Assembly: GCF_000737575.1 (NCBI RefSeq)
Contig: NZ_CP006270.1
Coordinates: forward strand, 1,987,163 to 2,051,162
From: Synechococcus sp. KORDI-49
GTDB lineage: Bacteria > Cyanobacteriota > Cyanobacteriia > PCC-6307 > Cyanobiaceae
Direction of reading: 5' to 3'
DNA length: 64,000 nucleotides
In this document: positions 28,543 to 39,119 of the stretch, in pieces
Position numbering within the stretch: position 1 is the first letter of the stretch
Layout of the letters: the number at the start of each line of letters is the position of its first letter
Notes under the pieces: model-generated
Seen by the model: only the letters and a program-made list of their open reading frames with translations
The model's database searches: none
What the model was told of the DNA's origin: nothing
Made by a program: the position numbers and the translations under genes

Positions 28543-29691
28543 TCAGTAGTCGACACCGCGCTTCAGATCAACTCCCTGCTCGGCGTAGTGCTTGTGGCAC
28601 ACCATCTCGGAGTGGACACTGGCCAGATCGAAGTAGGCAGGCGGGTTCTTGCATCGTCCTGTGATGATCACCTCCGTTTCGGCCGGTTTGCGCAGCAGGG
28701 TTTGCACGATCGGCTCAACAGGCAGCAGTTCCAGATCCACGGTGGGATTCAGTTCGTCGAGGATGACGGTCTTGTAGAGACCGCTGGAGATGGCGGCCCG
28801 AGCGATCTCCCAGGCCCGCTCCGCTTCGACGTAGTCGATCGGCTCCTGCTGGCCGCGCCAGACGATGGCGTCCCGTCCGGATCGCAGATGATCCACCAGA
28901 TGCGGATAGCTTTCGCGCAGGGCGGCGATAGCGGCGTCTTCGGTGTATCCGGTGCCGCCCTTCAGCCACTGAAGGATCAGAACCCGGTGGCTCTTGTCCT
29001 GGCTGATGCCGCGTCCGATCGCCTGAAGGGCCTTGCCAAGGGCGCTGGTGGATTTCCCCTTCCCTTCGCCTGTGTAGATCTCGATGCCGCTGCTCATGTT
29101 CAGCGGGATCACCCGATCGTCCTCCATCCCGGGGCGACGGTGGGCCCGCATCTCGGAGTGCAGGTCCGCACCACGGATCAGCGGTGCGGGTGCAGCCCGT
29201 CCTGTGACGATCACCTCCATGCCGCTGGGACGCTTGCTGAGGGTTCTCACGACGTCCTCGATGTCGAGCAGTCCCAGGTCCAGGACAGGATTCAGTTCAT
29301 CGAGGACCACGACGGAATAGAGCGCGCTGGCGATCGCCCCCTTGGCGATCACCCAGCCGCGTTCCGCTTCGTCCCGGTCGAAGCGCGTGGCCTCTTCCGC
29401 CGTGAAGTGATCGGCGCGCCCGGTGCGCAGATGATCGATCAGATGGGGGAAACCCTGCTGCAGAGCTTCGATGGCGGCGTCTTCGTCGTAGGCACGCCCG
29501 GGACCCTTCAGAAACCGAAGCAACAGAACGCGGGTCCGTCGCTGCTCACAGATCCCGAGTCCGATGGTCCGCAGCACCACACCGAGGGCGGCCTGACTCT
29601 TGCCCTTTCCCTCACCGTCGTAGATGTGCAGCTGACCATGGCTGCGTTCACGGCTGTCGGCGGCGGTGACGATCCCGATGCTTCGGGGCAT
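28543..29691 (-). CDS. cobO: Cob(I)yrinic acid a,c-diamide adenosyltransferase, tandem two-domain CobO
   Basis: CobO adenosylates the cobalt of corrinoids in B12 synthesis. The 382-residue protein is two copies of the usual about 190-residue fold. Each has a P-loop GEGKGKS (residues 26-32 and 208-214), a DELNP motif (VVVLDELNPVLD and TVILDELNPTVD) and an EVI(V/I)TGR strand. Both copies look intact. It is tail to tail with moeB and divergent from larE. Some cyanobacteria share this duplication; I cannot say how widely. Confidence 0.9.
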   Translation of the reverse strand: MPRSIGIVTAADSRERSHGQLHIYDGEGKGKSQAALGVVLRTIGLGICEQRRTRVLLLRFLKGPGRAYDEDAAIEALQQGFPHLIDHLRTGRADHFTAEEATRFDRDEAERGWVIAKGAIASALYSVVVLDELNPVLDLGLLDIEDVVRTLSKRPSGMEVIVTGRAAPAPLIRGADLHSEMRAHRRPGMEDDRVIPLNMSSGIEIYTGEGKGKSTSALGKALQAIGRGISQDKSHRVLILQWLKGGTGYTEDAAIAALRESYPHLVDHLRSGRDAIVWRGQQEPIDYVEAERAWEIARAAISSGLYKTVILDELNPTVDLELLPVEPIVQTLLRKPAETEVIITGRCKNPPAYFDLASVHSEMVCHKHYAEQGVDLKRGVDY

Positions 29692-29744
29692 GGAGTCGGC
29701 TCTTACGGTTGGAGCCTACCGAGATCGACCGGGTTGAGAAGCTG

Positions 29745-30584
29745 ATGTTCCGTCTGCAGGAGCCGTTACCGACCCGAGAGGCCGACCTGCTGGAGCAGCT
29801 GCGCGCCTGGATGGCGCCATCACCCGGGCTCTGTGTGGCTTATTCCGGCGGTGTCGACAGCACGCTGGTGGCTGCCATCGCCCACGAGCAGCTGGGCGAG
29901 CGGGCCTTTGCCGTCACCGGGGTGTCGCCGGCACTGGCCCCCCATCTGCTGGAGGAGGCACGGTTGCAGGCCGGCTGGATCGGGATCCGGCATCGGGAGT
30001 GTGCGACCCAGGAGCTGGACGACCCGGCTTACAGCAGCAATCCGATGGATCGCTGCTTCGCCTGCAAACGGGAACTGCACAGCCATCTGCAGCCGATTGC
30101 GGCGGCGGCGGGCTCTGCCCAGGTGGTGGACGGGGTGAACCTCGATGACCTGGGAGACCATCGCCCCGGAATCAGGGCCGCTCAGGAAGCGGGGGTGCGT
30201 TCTCCCTTGGCGGAGCTGGGGATCGATAAGGCAGCCATCCGTTGTCTGTCGCACGCGCTTGGATTCCCCTGGTGGGACAAGCCAGCTCAGCCCTGCCTCG
30301 CCTCCCGATTCCCCTATGGAGAGAGCATCACCGGCGAGCGCTTGCGTCGGGTGGGTTATGCAGAAGCATGGTTGATCAGGAACGGGTTTCCCCGCGTGCG
30401 GGTCCGCAGTCAGGGACTGGCGGCACGGATTGAAGTGCCCAGGGACCGTCTTCAGGATCTGCTGAGGCTGGCTGATAAAGCGAGCCTCGTGCCGACGCTG
30501 CTGAACCTGGGATTCACCTCGGTGAGCCTGGATCTTGAGGGGTTGGTGAGCGGCAAGCTCAACAGGGTTCCCGTCAGCGGTTGA
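29745..30584 (+). CDS. larE: LarE-type ATP-dependent sacrificial sulfur transferase
   Basis: The ATG at 29745 gives 279 residues; a TTG at 29709 is the alternative. The PP-loop SGGVDS is at residues 34-39, [11 protein letters not shown] near residue 104, and the conserved [11 protein letters not shown] holds the cysteine that in LarE gives up its sulfur to build the nickel-pincer cofactor of lactate racemase. No larB, larC or lactate racemase gene is nearby. It is tail to tail with speD, overlapping by 11 bases. Confidence 0.85.
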   Translation: MFRLQEPLPTREADLLEQLRAWMAPSPGLCVAYSGGVDSTLVAAIAHEQLGERAFAVTGVSPALAPHLLEEARLQAGWIGIRHRECATQELDDPAYSSNPMDRCFACKRELHSHLQPIAAAAGSAQVVDGVNLDDLGDHRPGIRAAQEAGVRSPLAELGIDKAAIRCLSHALGFPWWDKPAQPCLASRFPYGESITGERLRRVGYAEAWLIRNGFPRVRVRSQGLAARIEVPRDRLQDLLRLADKASLVPTLLNLGFTSVSLDLEGLVSGKLNRVPVSG

Positions 30585-31029
30585 GCCCGATGGGAGTCCT
30601 CAGATCCGTCGCCACAGCGGATGGCGTCTCTCGCAGGAAGCTCTTGAGCGCATGGCTGCCGGCCTGCAATTTCTCGCGAAGCACCTGGCAGGCCCGGTCG
30701 GGCATGGTGTGGTCACCACAGGTGAAGACATCGACGGCGGCGTAGCCGGTCTCCGGCCAGGTGTGGATGGAGATATGGGATTCAGCCAGGAGGGCAAGGC
30801 CCGTCACACCCTGGGGCTCGAATCGATGGGTGATGAGATTGAGAAGGGTTGCACCAGCACGTTTCGCTGCGGTTGTGATGGTGGTTCTCAGGAATGCTTC
30901 ATCGTCGAGCCGACTCTTGTCGCAGTCGTAAAGCTCGAGAATGCAATGTTTGCCGACCATGTCGGTGGGTTGGCCATTGGTGTCGGTCCATCCCGGGTTG
31001 GGATGCAGGTCAGACAGGGTCTGCTCCAT
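30574..31029 (-). CDS. speD: S-adenosylmethionine decarboxylase proenzyme
   Basis: SpeD makes decarboxylated SAM for spermidine synthesis and processes itself to a pyruvoyl enzyme. The cleavage site is ES84HISIHTWPE, with the serine becoming pyruvoyl. The cysteine in DVFTCGDH is also conserved. At 151 residues it includes an N-terminal extension of about 23 residues before [13 protein letters not shown], where an internal ATG offers an alternative start. Confidence 0.93.
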   Translation of the reverse strand: MEQTLSDLHPNPGWTDTNGQPTDMVGKHCILELYDCDKSRLDDEAFLRTTITTAAKRAGATLLNLITHRFEPQGVTGLALLAESHISIHTWPETGYAAVDVFTCGDHTMPDRACQVLREKLQAGSHALKSFLRETPSAVATDLRTPIGLNR

Positions 31030-31059
31030 CAGGCGGAATTCAGAAAAGAGTCGCCAAGA

Positions 31060-32268
31060 CTATCCGATGTGAACCGCGCTGTTCAGGTCTTCTTCTCCGA
31101 CGATCTGAGCCTGCTGACGCCAGCCTCCGTCGAAGCCGTCGAGGTGCGTGGCGCTGATCAGGCACTGGTGATGGCAGCCGACCGCCTCCAGCAGAAGGCG
31201 CTGACGCTGGGGATCGAGTTCCGCCAGGACGTCATCCAGCAGCAGAAGCGGGGGTTCCCCGCACAGATCGGTGACCAGCTCAAGCTCCGCCAGTTTGAGG
31301 GCCAGCACAAGCGATCGCTGCTGTCCTGCTGAGCCGAAGCGACGAGCGGGGCTGTCGCCGAGCAGCAGCGCGACTTCATCGCGGTGGGGGCCGACCCGGC
31401 AGCTGCCCAGCCGCTCCTCCTCCTCCCGCTGCTGCCGGAGTTGCTCCTCGATCGACAGGCGCCAGGGTTCCTCCGCTTCCTCCTCGTCCAGTCGGCTGCC
31501 GGGCTGGTAACTGAGATGCAGTTGTTCGCTGCCGGCACTGAGATGGCTCTGCCAGCGACAGGCGATCGGTTCCAGACGCCGCAGGGCCCGCAGCCTGCGC
31601 CGGTGAATGCGGGTGCTCACCAGCGCCATCTGAATGTCGAAGGCATCCAGTAGTGCCTCCAGTCCTGTCCTGTCGCGGTTGCTGCGTTGGCGCCAGAGCT
31701 GGCTCCGCTGCCGCAGCAGACGGCCGTAACGGCTGATCAGCTCCGCATAAACGGGTTCGAGCTGCAGCACGACCCGATCCAGCCACTGCCGTCGCAGGGC
31801 CGGTTCACCCCGCACCAGATCGAGATCCAGCGCACTGAATCCGATGCAGCGCATGGGGCCGATCAGATCCAGCTGCCGGTCGAGCACTTTGCCGTTGCGG
31901 CGGGCCAGGCGTCCTCCGCTGCGCCGCAGTTCCAGCTCCAAGCGATCACCGTCTCCCACCTCCGCCCGCAGCACTCCTCTCGAGGCGTTCCACTGGATCA
32001 GGTCACGGTCACTGCTGCAGCGATGGGAGCGCAGGCTCCCGAGCAGTTCGACCGCCTCCAGAAGATTGGACTTCCCGATGCCGTTCGGGCCGATCACCAG
32101 CAGCCGCGGCTGGTTCAGCTCCAGCTGCAGCGCCGTGTGGTTCCGGAACCCCTGCAGATGGAGCTTGTGGAGCCGGATGGGTCCGGGAGCGGTCTGTGGG
32201 TAAGGTACCTGGAATGGAGCGGCCTCCGGGTCGTTCTCCTGCTGCGGCTCAGGCCGTTCAGTGGGCAT
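31060..32268 (-). CDS. recF: DNA replication and repair protein RecF
   Basis: RecF loads RecA at gaps through RecOR. The protein has Walker [10 protein letters not shown] (residues 60-68), the signature region [18 protein letters not shown] and Walker [13 protein letters not shown]. The family core starts near [14 protein letters not shown] (residue 31). The only canonical start upstream of that is the ATG at 32268, which lies inside the first bases of tRNA-Arg on the other strand. The N-terminal about 30 residues are therefore unusual, or a non-standard start (for example the ATC just before the core) is used. Confidence 0.92.
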   Translation of the reverse strand: MPTERPEPQQENDPEAAPFQVPYPQTAPGPIRLHKLHLQGFRNHTALQLELNQPRLLVIGPNGIGKSNLLEAVELLGSLRSHRCSSDRDLIQWNASRGVLRAEVGDGDRLELELRRSGGRLARRNGKVLDRQLDLIGPMRCIGFSALDLDLVRGEPALRRQWLDRVVLQLEPVYAELISRYGRLLRQRSQLWRQRSNRDRTGLEALLDAFDIQMALVSTRIHRRRLRALRRLEPIACRWQSHLSAGSEQLHLSYQPGSRLDEEEAEEPWRLSIEEQLRQQREEEERLGSCRVGPHRDEVALLLGDSPARRFGSAGQQRSLVLALKLAELELVTDLCGEPPLLLLDDVLAELDPQRQRLLLEAVGCHHQCLISATHLDGFDGGWRQQAQIVGEEDLNSAVHIG

Positions 32269-32336
32269 GTAGCTCAGCTGGATAGAGCATCAGATTCCGG
32301 TTCTGAGGGTCGGGGGTTCGAATCCCTCCATGCTCG
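32263..32336 (+). tRNA. tRNA-Arg (anticodon CCG)
   Basis: The 74-base cloverleaf has acceptor arms 32263-32269 and 32329-32335 (one G-T pair), a D arm GCTC/GAGC, an anticodon loop TTCCGGT, and a T arm GGGGG/TCCCT-type with TTCGAATC. The discriminator is G and CCA is not encoded. The recF start codon on the minus strand overlaps its first six bases. Confidence 0.95.
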
Positions 32337-32344
32337 TGTTCATA

Positions 32345-32812
32345 TCAGGTCTGAGGTGATTGAAGCCTCAGGCCCATGGCTCGGATTCCACTCGGGTCGA
32401 TCACAAAACCGCACGACTGAAGCGACTCGATCGCCATCGACGAGGCGGACACCGAAAGGCTGCATCCAGGCAGATCCCTGCGGAGGATGTGCAGGGCTCG
32501 GTGCACCAGCACGGTCAGCAACACCCCCTGGTCCGGGCCAGGCCGCGCCGAGAGATTCCAGAGGTTGGCGTTGAGGGCGAGATCGCTTGTGGCCCGCACG
32601 AAGCCGACAAGCTCACCGCTGGATTCCTCGAGAATGCTCAGATGCCAGAGGCTGCGGGCGAGAGCCTGCGGCCAGAGAGCTTCGGCATGGGTGCTCTCCT
32701 GGCAGGAGGCCAGCAGCTGGTTGATCGCAGCAGCAGAGGGAGGCTCAACAGTTTCCAGCCGGTATCCGGTCGGAAGCTGGGGGGTTGAGGACTGCTGGAA
32801 GAACGGAAGCAA
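32345..32812 (-). CDS. GNAT-like N-acetyltransferase
   Basis: The 155-residue protein has the strand-helix pattern of a GNAT domain: SLWHLSILEESSGELVGFVR, then LWNLSARPGPDQGVLLTVLV and the terminal strand-turn ESLQSCGFVIDPSGIRAMGL. The acetyl-CoA loop (QGVL) is degenerate relative to R/Q-x-x-G-x-G/A. The substrate is unknown. It lies 6 bases after ppc on the same strand, the end of a trpE-gshA-ppc run. Confidence 0.65.
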   Translation of the reverse strand: MLPFFQQSSTPQLPTGYRLETVEPPSAAAINQLLASCQESTHAEALWPQALARSLWHLSILEESSGELVGFVRATSDLALNANLWNLSARPGPDQGVLLTVLVHRALHILRRDLPGCSLSVSASSMAIESLQSCGFVIDPSGIRAMGLRLQSPQT

Positions 32813-32818
32813 GGAGAC

Positions 32819-35800
32819 TCAGCCTGTGTTGCGCATGCCGGCGGCGATGCCGTTGAGGGTCAGCAGAGCACCGCGGAGCAGCTCACTGCGGCTGTAGGTG
32901 CGCCGGTCCTCCGGCACTCCAGGTGCCTCGCTGATGGGTGGTTGACGGTTCTGATCGCGGAGGCGCTTCAGCAGGGCCACCTGCAGGAAGCCGAGGGGCA
33001 CGATCGTGCGGTTGCGAAGGTCGACGGACAGCTGCAACGCCTGATCGGCTCCGAGCAGGCGTTGCTGCCCTGTGATCTCCAGCACCAGCCTCAGTGTGAG
33101 GGCGTATTCATCCGCGATCGACTGGAAGATCGCTTCGAAGGCCTCCCTCTGCTCCGGATTGCCCAGGCTGGTCATGTAGTGATGAGCAAGGTCCAGATCC
33201 ACCTTGGAGAGGGTCATCTCCACCTTGGAGACCAGCATCCGGAAGAAGGGCCAGCGCTGATGCAGGCGACGCAGCAAATCGAGCTGCTCAGCATCGGAAT
33301 CCACCTCGGCGGCGAGAGCCGTTCCCACGCCGTACCAGCTGGGCAGCAGGAACCGGCTCTGGGTCCAGCCGAAGACCCAGGGGATGGCTCGCAGGCTGGA
33401 GAGATCGCGCGCTCCGCTCTTACGGCGGGCCGGGCGGCTGGAGATCTGAAGTTTGCTGATCTCCTCGATCGGAGTGACCTGCTGGAAGAAGGCGACCAGA
33501 TCCGGGTTGTCATGCACCAGAGCCCGGTAATGCTCCCTGGAGCGGGTCGCGACACGGCTCATCAGCTGATTCCAGCTGGGTGTCGCATCCAGCTGGTTGG
33601 TGACCAGGCTGTTCTGCACCACAGCGGTGGTGACGGTTTCGAGGTTGTAGAGGGCCAGCTCCGGCAGGCTGTACTTGGAATTGAGCACCTCGCCCTGCTC
33701 GGTGATCTTGATCCGTCCCTGAAGCGTGCCGCTCGGTTGGGCAAGGATGGCCTGATAAGCCGGTCCACCGCCGCGACTCACCGATCCGCCACGGCCGTGG
33801 AAGAGCCGAAGGGCCACACCATGGCGACTGGCCAGCTCCTGGAGGGCGATCTGGGCCTGATGGATCTCCCAGTTGCTCGAGAGGAAGCCTGAATCCTTGT
33901 TGCTGTCGGAATAGCCGAGCATCAGTTCCTGCAGCGGCTGTCCCTGGACGCCGACCGCGGGCAGCAGTTCGCGGTATTGGCTGGTCTGAAACAGGCTCTC
34001 CATCACAGCGGGGGCCTTCTGCAGATCCTCCACCGTCTCGAACAACGGCACCACCAGAAGGGAAGCCTGCTGCGCCTGCAGATCCACCAGGCCGGTCTCC
34101 TTCGCCAGCAGCATCACCTCCAGCAGATCGGAGCCCGTGTGGCTCATCGAGATCACGTAGGAGTGGCAGATCCGTTGCCCGAACTCCTGCTGGAGGCGAT
34201 GCAGCATGCGGAACACCGCGATCGTCTGGGCCGTGGGCTCCGACCACTCCACCGCGGCGGGGATCAGCGGGCGACGCGTCTGCAGTTCCTGAAGCAGCCA
34301 GGAGAACCGTTCGTTTTCCTCCATGGCGCCATAGGCCTTGGGCAGCTGGAGGTAGCGGGTCAGCTCATCGATCGCATCGCTGTGACGGGTGCTTTCCTGA
34401 CGGATATCAAGGCTGGCGAGCGAGAACCCGAAGATGTGCACCTGGTGCAGAAGGGTGTCCAGGGGTTCGCAGCTCAGCTCTGTAGAGACCAGGCTGTTGC
34501 GGATCAGTTCAAGGTCGCTCCGGAACTGATCGATCGAGGTGTAGTGAAGGGCCTCATTGCCCTGTAGACCGTCCTGAGCCTGGGCAGGGCTTTCCTGCGG
34601 GGTCTGCCAGCCCGCTTCCGAGAGCTGGTTGTTGCGCACCAGCGTGAGTTCCAGGCGCTCGAGGATGTAGCTCAGCTTCAACCGGTACGGCTCCAGGCGG
34701 TAGCGGGCCGCCCGTTCCTCGTACACCTCCGGGAAGCGAAGCCGGTCCATTTCCAGCGATTCGAGCAGCTGAGGCGCCACCTGACTCCACTGCATCGAGA
34801 TGCTGAGCTGATTGCGCAGCGCCTGAACCGAGCCGATGTAGAGCTCGAGCATCAGCTGGCGCTGGTAGCAAGCGGTGCGCCAGGTGATCTCCGGGGTCAC
34901 CGAAGGGTTGCCGTCCCGGTCCGATCCAACCCAGGAGCCGAAGGTGCAGAACGATGCCTGGGGGAACTGCACATCCGGGTAGTGGCGGCTCAGAGCAGAC
35001 GTGAGTCGTCGCCGCAGCTGAGGCATCGCCGCGAACAGCACCTGCTGGAAGTAGTGGAGGGTTGAGTCCACCTCATCCAGAACCGTCGGCTTGAACTGAT
35101 GCAGCTCGTCGGTGCGCCACCACAGCCGGATCTCTTCCTCCAGCTGGCGCCGCAGATTCTCCTCGTCCTGACGGGCGATCGGCAGGTCCGACTGCAGCCG
35201 CTGCAGCAAATGGGCCACACGCCTCTGCTTGTGACGAACGGTGTGGCGAACGATCTCGGTGGGGTGAGCGGTGAACACCAGCCGAATGTCGAGTTCCTGC
35301 AGCAGGTTCTCCACCTGGCCGGGTGGGACGTTCATCCGGCGGAGCCGCTCGAACACTTCGCCGAAGGTGGCCGGATCGGTCTGGCTGGCCAGGGGTGGTG
35401 CGAAGGGATCGAAGTGATCACCCGCATCGGGTTGCTGGCTCCAGCTGGGCCTGAGGCTGTCGAGGTAGCTGTCCTCTTCGATGCGCTGCTCGAGGATGTT
35501 GATCAGCTGGAAATAGAGCGAGAAAGCCCGGGCCGCGGCGATCGCCTCGGAGAGGTCCATCGCCCGGATCAGCTCGACGACCGCTTCGCTGGTGCTCTCC
35601 CCGTCCCGACCTTCCAGGGCCACGGGATCACTGAGCTGCTTGAGACGCAGCAGTCTTTCGCTCTGCTCCGGCGGGCACTCACTGCGCAGCACGGTCTGCC
35701 AGAGGTCCTCCACCAGCTCAAGGCGGTTCTGCAGCAGGCGGCCAGCTCCTTGGCCTCCACCGCTGGCCCTGGGCTGTTCGCCGTCGGGAGCTTGGGCGGT

Positions 35801-35848
35801 GGACTGGGGCATCGAAGCTCCGCTGGACGGGTGACTGGCCATGATCAT
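32819..35848 (-). CDS. ppc: Phosphoenolpyruvate carboxylase
   Basis: The enzyme adds bicarbonate to PEP to refill oxaloacetate, a major anaplerotic step in cyanobacteria that lack a normal 2-oxoglutarate dehydrogenase. The 1009-residue length is typical. Visible motifs are [20 protein letters not shown] with the catalytic histidine, [12 protein letters not shown], and [18 protein letters not shown]. The C-terminus ends [11 protein letters not shown] as the family should. Its ATG overlaps the gshA stop by 4 bases. Confidence 0.98.
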   Translation of the reverse strand: MIMASHPSSGASMPQSTAQAPDGEQPRASGGGQGAGRLLQNRLELVEDLWQTVLRSECPPEQSERLLRLKQLSDPVALEGRDGESTSEAVVELIRAMDLSEAIAAARAFSLYFQLINILEQRIEEDSYLDSLRPSWSQQPDAGDHFDPFAPPLASQTDPATFGEVFERLRRMNVPPGQVENLLQELDIRLVFTAHPTEIVRHTVRHKQRRVAHLLQRLQSDLPIARQDEENLRRQLEEEIRLWWRTDELHQFKPTVLDEVDSTLHYFQQVLFAAMPQLRRRLTSALSRHYPDVQFPQASFCTFGSWVGSDRDGNPSVTPEITWRTACYQRQLMLELYIGSVQALRNQLSISMQWSQVAPQLLESLEMDRLRFPEVYEERAARYRLEPYRLKLSYILERLELTLVRNNQLSEAGWQTPQESPAQAQDGLQGNEALHYTSIDQFRSDLELIRNSLVSTELSCEPLDTLLHQVHIFGFSLASLDIRQESTRHSDAIDELTRYLQLPKAYGAMEENERFSWLLQELQTRRPLIPAAVEWSEPTAQTIAVFRMLHRLQQEFGQRICHSYVISMSHTGSDLLEVMLLAKETGLVDLQAQQASLLVVPLFETVEDLQKAPAVMESLFQTSQYRELLPAVGVQGQPLQELMLGYSDSNKDSGFLSSNWEIHQAQIALQELASRHGVALRLFHGRGGSVSRGGGPAYQAILAQPSGTLQGRIKITEQGEVLNSKYSLPELALYNLETVTTAVVQNSLVTNQLDATPSWNQLMSRVATRSREHYRALVHDNPDLVAFFQQVTPIEEISKLQISSRPARRKSGARDLSSLRAIPWVFGWTQSRFLLPSWYGVGTALAAEVDSDAEQLDLLRRLHQRWPFFRMLVSKVEMTLSKVDLDLAHHYMTSLGNPEQREAFEAIFQSIADEYALTLRLVLEITGQQRLLGADQALQLSVDLRNRTIVPLGFLQVALLKRLRDQNRQPPISEAPGVPEDRRTYSRSELLRGALLTLNGIAAGMRNTG

Positions 35849-36987
35849 CCCAAAGCGGGGCTCGGTTCGTGGAGCAGCTGCTCCTGGTGCTCCATGGCAT
35901 CACTGCCGGCACGCAGCAGATCAGCGATCGAGCTGCCGCGGGCATGGGCCTCACGCCAGCGCATCGCCTGATTCCCGCTCGCCAGGAGACCCTCGAGCGG
36001 CAGCAGTCGCTGGTGCAGTCCGAGCTCTTCGGCGAGGGGGGTGATGCTTTCAATCAGGTCCTGTATCCAGCGGCGGCACAGCACAGGAGCCCCATCCCTC
36101 CAGTGGTGCAGATCCGCATCGAGGCTGAGCTGCGCCGCCGCAGCATCGTTGCCATCGGCGAGCTCCGCCAGTTCATCGGGGCTCAGGCTGCTGCTCTGCA
36201 GTGGATCAAGCTGCTCGGGGTGCCTCGCCAGGCTGAGCACCCGCAGTTCCAGAAGGGTGGTGATCGCCAGCAGTTCGGCCGGATCGGTGACCAGGTCGCA
36301 GATGCGCAGTTCGAGCCGATTGAGGTCGTAGGGCCGTCGGGGGCCATTGGGGCGTACGGAGGTCCACAGGTGTCGCTCGTTGCGCATCGATCCGATGGCC
36401 AGTTGCTCTTCCACCCACTGCTTGTAGTGGTCGTGATCAAGGAACAGGGGCACCTTGCCGGGCGTGAGAGGGAACTGCTGCCAGCGCTGGGAGTGGTGAT
36501 CACAGAGCTGACCTCCCAGGAACGGTGAACTCGCGCTGAGGGCCAGCAGCAGGGCGGCTTCACAGCGCACCAGCCGCAGGGCTGCGAACAACAGTTGAGG
36601 GTCAGTGAGTCCGAGATTGATGTGGATGCTGGCGGTCACCACCCGGGTGCCGTAGCTGTTCTCGATCAGAGCGTGATACGGGTTCTCCGGATCGGAGCGC
36701 TCAAAACGGCTGGGGTCCCCGAGGCTGAGGGTGCTGCCTGGGAGCAGCGTCAGTCCACGCTCGGCGAGCCAGGTGCGCAGGATCCTTCGGGGGGCGAGCA
36801 GCGCCTCCGTCAGAAGCGCGTAGTCCGCGATCGGCGCTGTTGTGTATTCCAGATTCCGCTGATCCGGCTCCGTGACGAAATCAGGAAGGTCCCGCACCAC
36901 CTCAGTGGCGACACCGACGTTTTCACCGTTCGGGCGGCCGGTGAACAGTTCCACCTCGAAGCCTTTGAGCAGCAGTGAATCGCTCAT
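35845..36987 (-). CDS. gshA: Glutamate-cysteine ligase (cyanobacterial type)
   Basis: This is the first step of glutathione synthesis. The 380-residue protein starts [20 protein letters not shown] and has [20 protein letters not shown] and the metal/substrate region [13 protein letters not shown] typical of the cyanobacterial GshA group. Both ends overlap neighbours by 4 bases (trpE upstream, ppc downstream), so the three genes form one coupled operon. Confidence 0.9.
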   Translation of the reverse strand: MSDSLLLKGFEVELFTGRPNGENVGVATEVVRDLPDFVTEPDQRNLEYTTAPIADYALLTEALLAPRRILRTWLAERGLTLLPGSTLSLGDPSRFERSDPENPYHALIENSYGTRVVTASIHINLGLTDPQLLFAALRLVRCEAALLLALSASSPFLGGQLCDHHSQRWQQFPLTPGKVPLFLDHDHYKQWVEEQLAIGSMRNERHLWTSVRPNGPRRPYDLNRLELRICDLVTDPAELLAITTLLELRVLSLARHPEQLDPLQSSSLSPDELAELADGNDAAAAQLSLDADLHHWRDGAPVLCRRWIQDLIESITPLAEELGLHQRLLPLEGLLASGNQAMRWREAHARGSSIADLLRAGSDAMEHQEQLLHEPSPALG

Positions 36988-38504
36988 GACGGGAGCGGAT
37001 TCAGGCAGGCCAGCGCTGTGAGCATGCCGCGGGCTTTGTTGAGTGTCTCCTCATACTCCGCCGCGGGTTTCGAATCAGCGACCACACCAGCCCCCGCCTG
37101 CACGCTCACCCGGCAGCCGCCCTGTTCGCCGGGGCGCACAACCATCGTGCGGATCGTGATGGCGGTGTTCAGGGCGCCGGCAAGATCCACCGAGCCATAG
37201 ACCCCGGAATACGGACCGCGCGCATCCGGTTCGAGATCGTTGATCAGCTGCATCGCCCGGATCTTCGGGGCCCCGCTCACGGTTCCGGCCGGGAAGGCGG
37301 CCATCAGCAGGTCCCACACATCGTGCTCAGGTGACAGGCGCCCCTCCACCTGACTGACGATGTGCATCACGTGGGAGTAGCGCTCGATCACCATCAGATC
37401 CTTGACGGTGACGCTTCCCGGTTGACAGACCCGTCCCAGGTCATTTCGGCCGAGATCCACCAGCATCACGTGTTCGGCACGTTCCTTGGGGTCTGCCAGC
37501 AGTTCCACCTCCAGTTCCCTGTCCTCCAGCGGGTTCCGTCCTCTGGGACGCGTGCCGGCGATCGGCCGCAGGCTGGCGTGGATCCCATCCGCCGCTGGTT
37601 CCGCCTGCACCATCACCTCCGGGCTGGACCCGATCAGCTGCCAGTCTCCGAAATCGAAAAAAGCCATGTAGGGAGACGGATTCACCATCCGCAGGCTCCT
37701 GTACAGCTCCAGGGGGGACTGGGGGACCGATGCCTCCAGCCTCTGACTGAGAACCAGTTGGAACACGTCCCCCGCGGCGATGTGCTCCCGTGCGGATTCC
37801 ACCGCCGCTTCGAAGTCGCTCCGATTGCGATTGCTGCTCACGTCCGGCAGCACATCCGCGTTCGGGCTCCACTGGAGAGGTGCGACCGCCGGCAGGGGGG
37901 CATCCATGCGGCGTCGCAGGTCGGCGATGCGCGCCAGAGCTGACTGCCAGGCGGCCTCCACGTCGCAGCCGCCGCTGAGGTCGCCATAGGCCACCGCCGT
38001 GATCAGACGTTTGACCTGATCGAAGATCAAGATGCCGTCCATCAGCATCCAGATGCCATCCGCTGGTGCGGTGTCGTCCTGCGGATGAATCGGAACGGTG
38101 GGCTCAATCCAGTGGATCAGCTCGTAGCCCCACATGCCGTAAAGCTGTCCCAGTGGAGGCAGCCCAGGCAGATTCGCGCACCGGTACGGAGACAGGCAGT
38201 GACGCAAGCCGTCAAAGGGATTGCCCTGATGGACATCTGACGCTCCATCACGCCACCGACGGGTCAGACGGTCACCGCGGGCGGATGCTGTCCACAACGG
38301 ATCGCAGGCGATCACACTCCAGCGGCCCAGTGTTTCACCACCTTCCACGGATTCGAGCAGCACTCCGGGGGGACGACCTGCTCCCACCTTGATCCAGGTG
38401 GTGAGGGGGGTCTCCAGGTCCGCTGGCCAGCTCTGGGCCAGTGGAATCAGATTGGCGCCGGAGTCTGCGGCCTTTTGAAAGGCGGCGCGATCAGGACTGA
38501 ACAT
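36984..38504 (-). CDS. trpE: Anthranilate synthase component I
   Basis: TrpE converts chorismate to anthranilate with ammonia from TrpG. The 506-residue protein has the chorismate-binding signatures [38 protein letters not shown] and [20 protein letters not shown], and the C-terminal [20 protein letters not shown]. The N-terminal domain carries a possible tryptophan feedback element near [17 protein letters not shown]. It is first in the trpE-gshA-ppc run and lies downstream of psaD. Confidence 0.96.
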   Translation of the reverse strand: MFSPDRAAFQKAADSGANLIPLAQSWPADLETPLTTWIKVGAGRPPGVLLESVEGGETLGRWSVIACDPLWTASARGDRLTRRWRDGASDVHQGNPFDGLRHCLSPYRCANLPGLPPLGQLYGMWGYELIHWIEPTVPIHPQDDTAPADGIWMLMDGILIFDQVKRLITAVAYGDLSGGCDVEAAWQSALARIADLRRRMDAPLPAVAPLQWSPNADVLPDVSSNRNRSDFEAAVESAREHIAAGDVFQLVLSQRLEASVPQSPLELYRSLRMVNPSPYMAFFDFGDWQLIGSSPEVMVQAEPAADGIHASLRPIAGTRPRGRNPLEDRELEVELLADPKERAEHVMLVDLGRNDLGRVCQPGSVTVKDLMVIERYSHVMHIVSQVEGRLSPEHDVWDLLMAAFPAGTVSGAPKIRAMQLINDLEPDARGPYSGVYGSVDLAGALNTAITIRTMVVRPGEQGGCRVSVQAGAGVVADSKPAAEYEETLNKARGMLTALACLNPLPS

Positions 38505-38573
38505 GAGCGCATCCTCGCAGCACCTGCCCGAAGGGGGATCCCTCCGGGCGACGGCTCTGCCGTCGGGACGCGA

Positions 38574-39005
38574 TCAGGCGTCGTAGGTGTTGCGACCGCT
38601 GAACTTGATGTTGGCAGGGTTGGTGTTCTGGCCGATCCGGCGAGGGTTGTGACCGACCATGGCGCGACCCTCGTTCACCTTCTCGGAGAAGACGCCGTCC
38701 TTGGGATGCAGGAACTCGGTGTCTCCACCGGGGAAGATCCGGTAGATCTTGTAGTCCTCGATCCGGGGCTTGAACTTGGTCCGCAGCTGAGTGCCGAGGG
38801 CAAGGCACTGCTCCTTGCGCGCGAAATACATCAGGTTTTCGCCGGCGTTCATCGTCGCGGCACCGCCGGTGGGCAGCTCGAAGACCTGAGCGATGCTGCT
38901 GGTCCAGGTGATTGCGTATTTCTCTTCGGTCTCAGCGGAATTCAGCAGACCGCCGGTGCTGCCGATGTTCTGTGGAAGTTGACCGTTCAACGCCGATGCT
39001 GTCAT
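38574..39005 (-). CDS. psaD: Photosystem I reaction center subunit II (PsaD)
   Basis: PsaD sits on the stromal/cytoplasmic side of photosystem I and docks ferredoxin. The ATG at 39005 ([20 protein letters not shown]) gives 143 residues; a weak upstream start is at 39050. The conserved [20 protein letters not shown] and [20 protein letters not shown] segments are diagnostic. It has no transmembrane segment. The 114-base leader to the next gene should hold its promoter, though none is clear by eye. Confidence 0.98.
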   Translation of the reverse strand: MTASALNGQLPQNIGSTGGLLNSAETEEKYAITWTSSIAQVFELPTGGAATMNAGENLMYFARKEQCLALGTQLRTKFKPRIEDYKIYRIFPGGDTEFLHPKDGVFSEKVNEGRAMVGHNPRRIGQNTNPANIKFSGRNTYDA

Positions 39006-39119
39006 TGGCTGCAGGACTCCAGACGGGCCGATACGGCTGGAAAGTAGCACTGTGAGCAGGCCAGGATCCGCGCTGGGACAGCAACCTTCACACCAGTCAA
39101 CAAAGGGATCCCGGAGGCT

